Below are positions 6,721 to 7,047 of a stretch of 7,047 nucleotides of DNA, piece by piece. The stretch spans positions 1 through 7,047 of the forward strand of contig CASBRC010000038.1 in the NCBI GenBank assembly GCA_949128015.1, read 5' to 3'. The first letter of the stretch is position 1. Each line of letters opens with the position of its first letter. Origin of the DNA: Synechococcales cyanobacterium PMM_0003 (GTDB lineage: Bacteria > Cyanobacteriota > Cyanobacteriia > Pseudanabaenales > Pseudanabaenaceae). The notes below the pieces were generated by a model, which worked only from the letters and a program-made list of their open reading frames with translations, was not told where the DNA came from and did not search any database. The position numbers were made by a program, and so were the translations under genes.

Positions 6721-7047
6721 TCAAATTAAAGAGATTAGTGGTTTTGTGGCGTTGATGTAAAGAAAGCGATCGCTTTCTTCTTGTTTGACAATGGTGAATC
6801 CTGAGTCGGAGATTACTTCTAGCAGTTCGGGAAGTTTATCTGTCCATCGGCTAATGGTTTCAGCGATAAGGAGACTGCCGCCGCCTTTGAGGGTGCGATG
6901 GGCTTCTTGGAGATAGTCAGCATAGTTTAAGCCCATGAGAGATAGGGAAAAGATGGCGACATCTAGGGTTTCGTTATCGAGAGGAGTGTGGGAAATGTCA
7001 CAAGCGAGTACTTTTTTGTTAATGGCGATATGGTCGAAGGAATGGAC
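6721..7047 (-). CDS. Rrp8-like SAM-dependent methyltransferase, C-terminal part (5' end outside window)
   Basis: The frame is open from the right edge to the TGA at 6723-6721, giving 108 visible residues. A methionine in the middle (6936) is unlikely to be the true start, because strong family similarity continues upstream of it. Visible motifs, in fragment numbering, are VHSFDHIA (1-8), the acidic VLACDISHTPL (13-23), DVAIFSLSLMG (29-39), the helix NYADYLQEAHRTLKGGG (41-57), LLIAETISRW (59-68), GFTIVKQ (83-89) and FLYINATK (95-102). DVAIFSLSLMG followed by a (D/E)YLxEAxRxLKxGG helix and a final F-IxATK-like strand is the pattern of the Rrp8 / Methyltransf_8 family. Its eukaryotic members methylate adenine in large-subunit rRNA. 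Bacterial homologs exist, and as I recall some are C-terminal domains of helicase-like proteins. The SAM-binding glycine motif and any N-terminal domain are off the window, so substrate and architecture are unknown. A relic of its 3' end lies downstream at 6495-6581. Confidence 0.8.
   Translation of the reverse strand, partial: VHSFDHIAINKKVLACDISHTPLDNETLDVAIFSLSLMGLNYADYLQEAHRTLKGGGSLLIAETISRWTDKLPELLEVISDSGFTIVKQEESDRFLYINATKPLISLI

Noticed and set aside
1..7047. A hidden defence, mobile or otherwise novel multigene system
   Set aside because: The gene content is core photosynthetic and housekeeping, every gene has its own control and termination signals, and no integrase, transposase, terminal repeat or spacer array is visible.

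Overview
The window looks like chromosomal DNA from a cyanobacterium. Three things point there: nine exact copies of the HIP1 octamer GCGATCGC in 7 kb (about 0.1 expected by chance), a gene pair encoding NDH-1 membrane subunits of the CO2-uptake type, and an FtsH protease with a cyanobacterial-style N-terminus. The style of the intergenic hairpins suggests a filamentous freshwater lineage such as Pseudanabaena, but this is an impression and no taxonomic marker was tested.

All genes are on the minus strand, so transcription runs from high to low coordinates. (1) 7047-6721 holds the C-terminal 108 residues of an Rrp8-like SAM-dependent methyltransferase; its start lies beyond the right edge. 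(2) 6720-6351 is non-coding. It contains a decayed second copy of the last ~28 codons of that methyltransferase gene (6581-6495) and a probable ftsH promoter. (3) 6350-4485 is a complete ftsH, closed by a 21-bp perfect hairpin (4479-4435). (4) 4373-3708 encodes a secreted, glycine-zipper protein of unknown function. It is followed by a short dispersed repeat and a 20-bp perfect hairpin (3618-3572). (5) 3535-3484 carries a candidate LysR-type operator abutting a candidate promoter. (6) 3430-1595 (ndhF type) and 1580-48 (ndhD type) form a two-gene operon with a 14-nt gap, closed by a 14-bp hairpin at the left edge.

NdhF and NdhD are the two distal, antiporter-like subunits that specialise the NDH-1 complex. 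The NdhF here lacks several pump residues of respiratory NuoL/NdhF1, which fits the NdhF3/F4 class that joins NdhD3/D4 and CupA/CupB to hydrate CO2 at the thylakoid. Whether the pair is F3/D3 (inducible) or F4/D4 (constitutive) cannot be settled here, and no cup gene is visible. FtsH is a general membrane-protein quality-control protease and has no evident functional tie to the ndh pair.

No mobile element, CRISPR array, tRNA or rRNA was seen. Most of the window is ordinary core genome. The items most worth a second look are the Rrp8-like methyltransferase with its tail relic, the operator-like dyad upstream of ndhF, and the family of long perfect hairpins.
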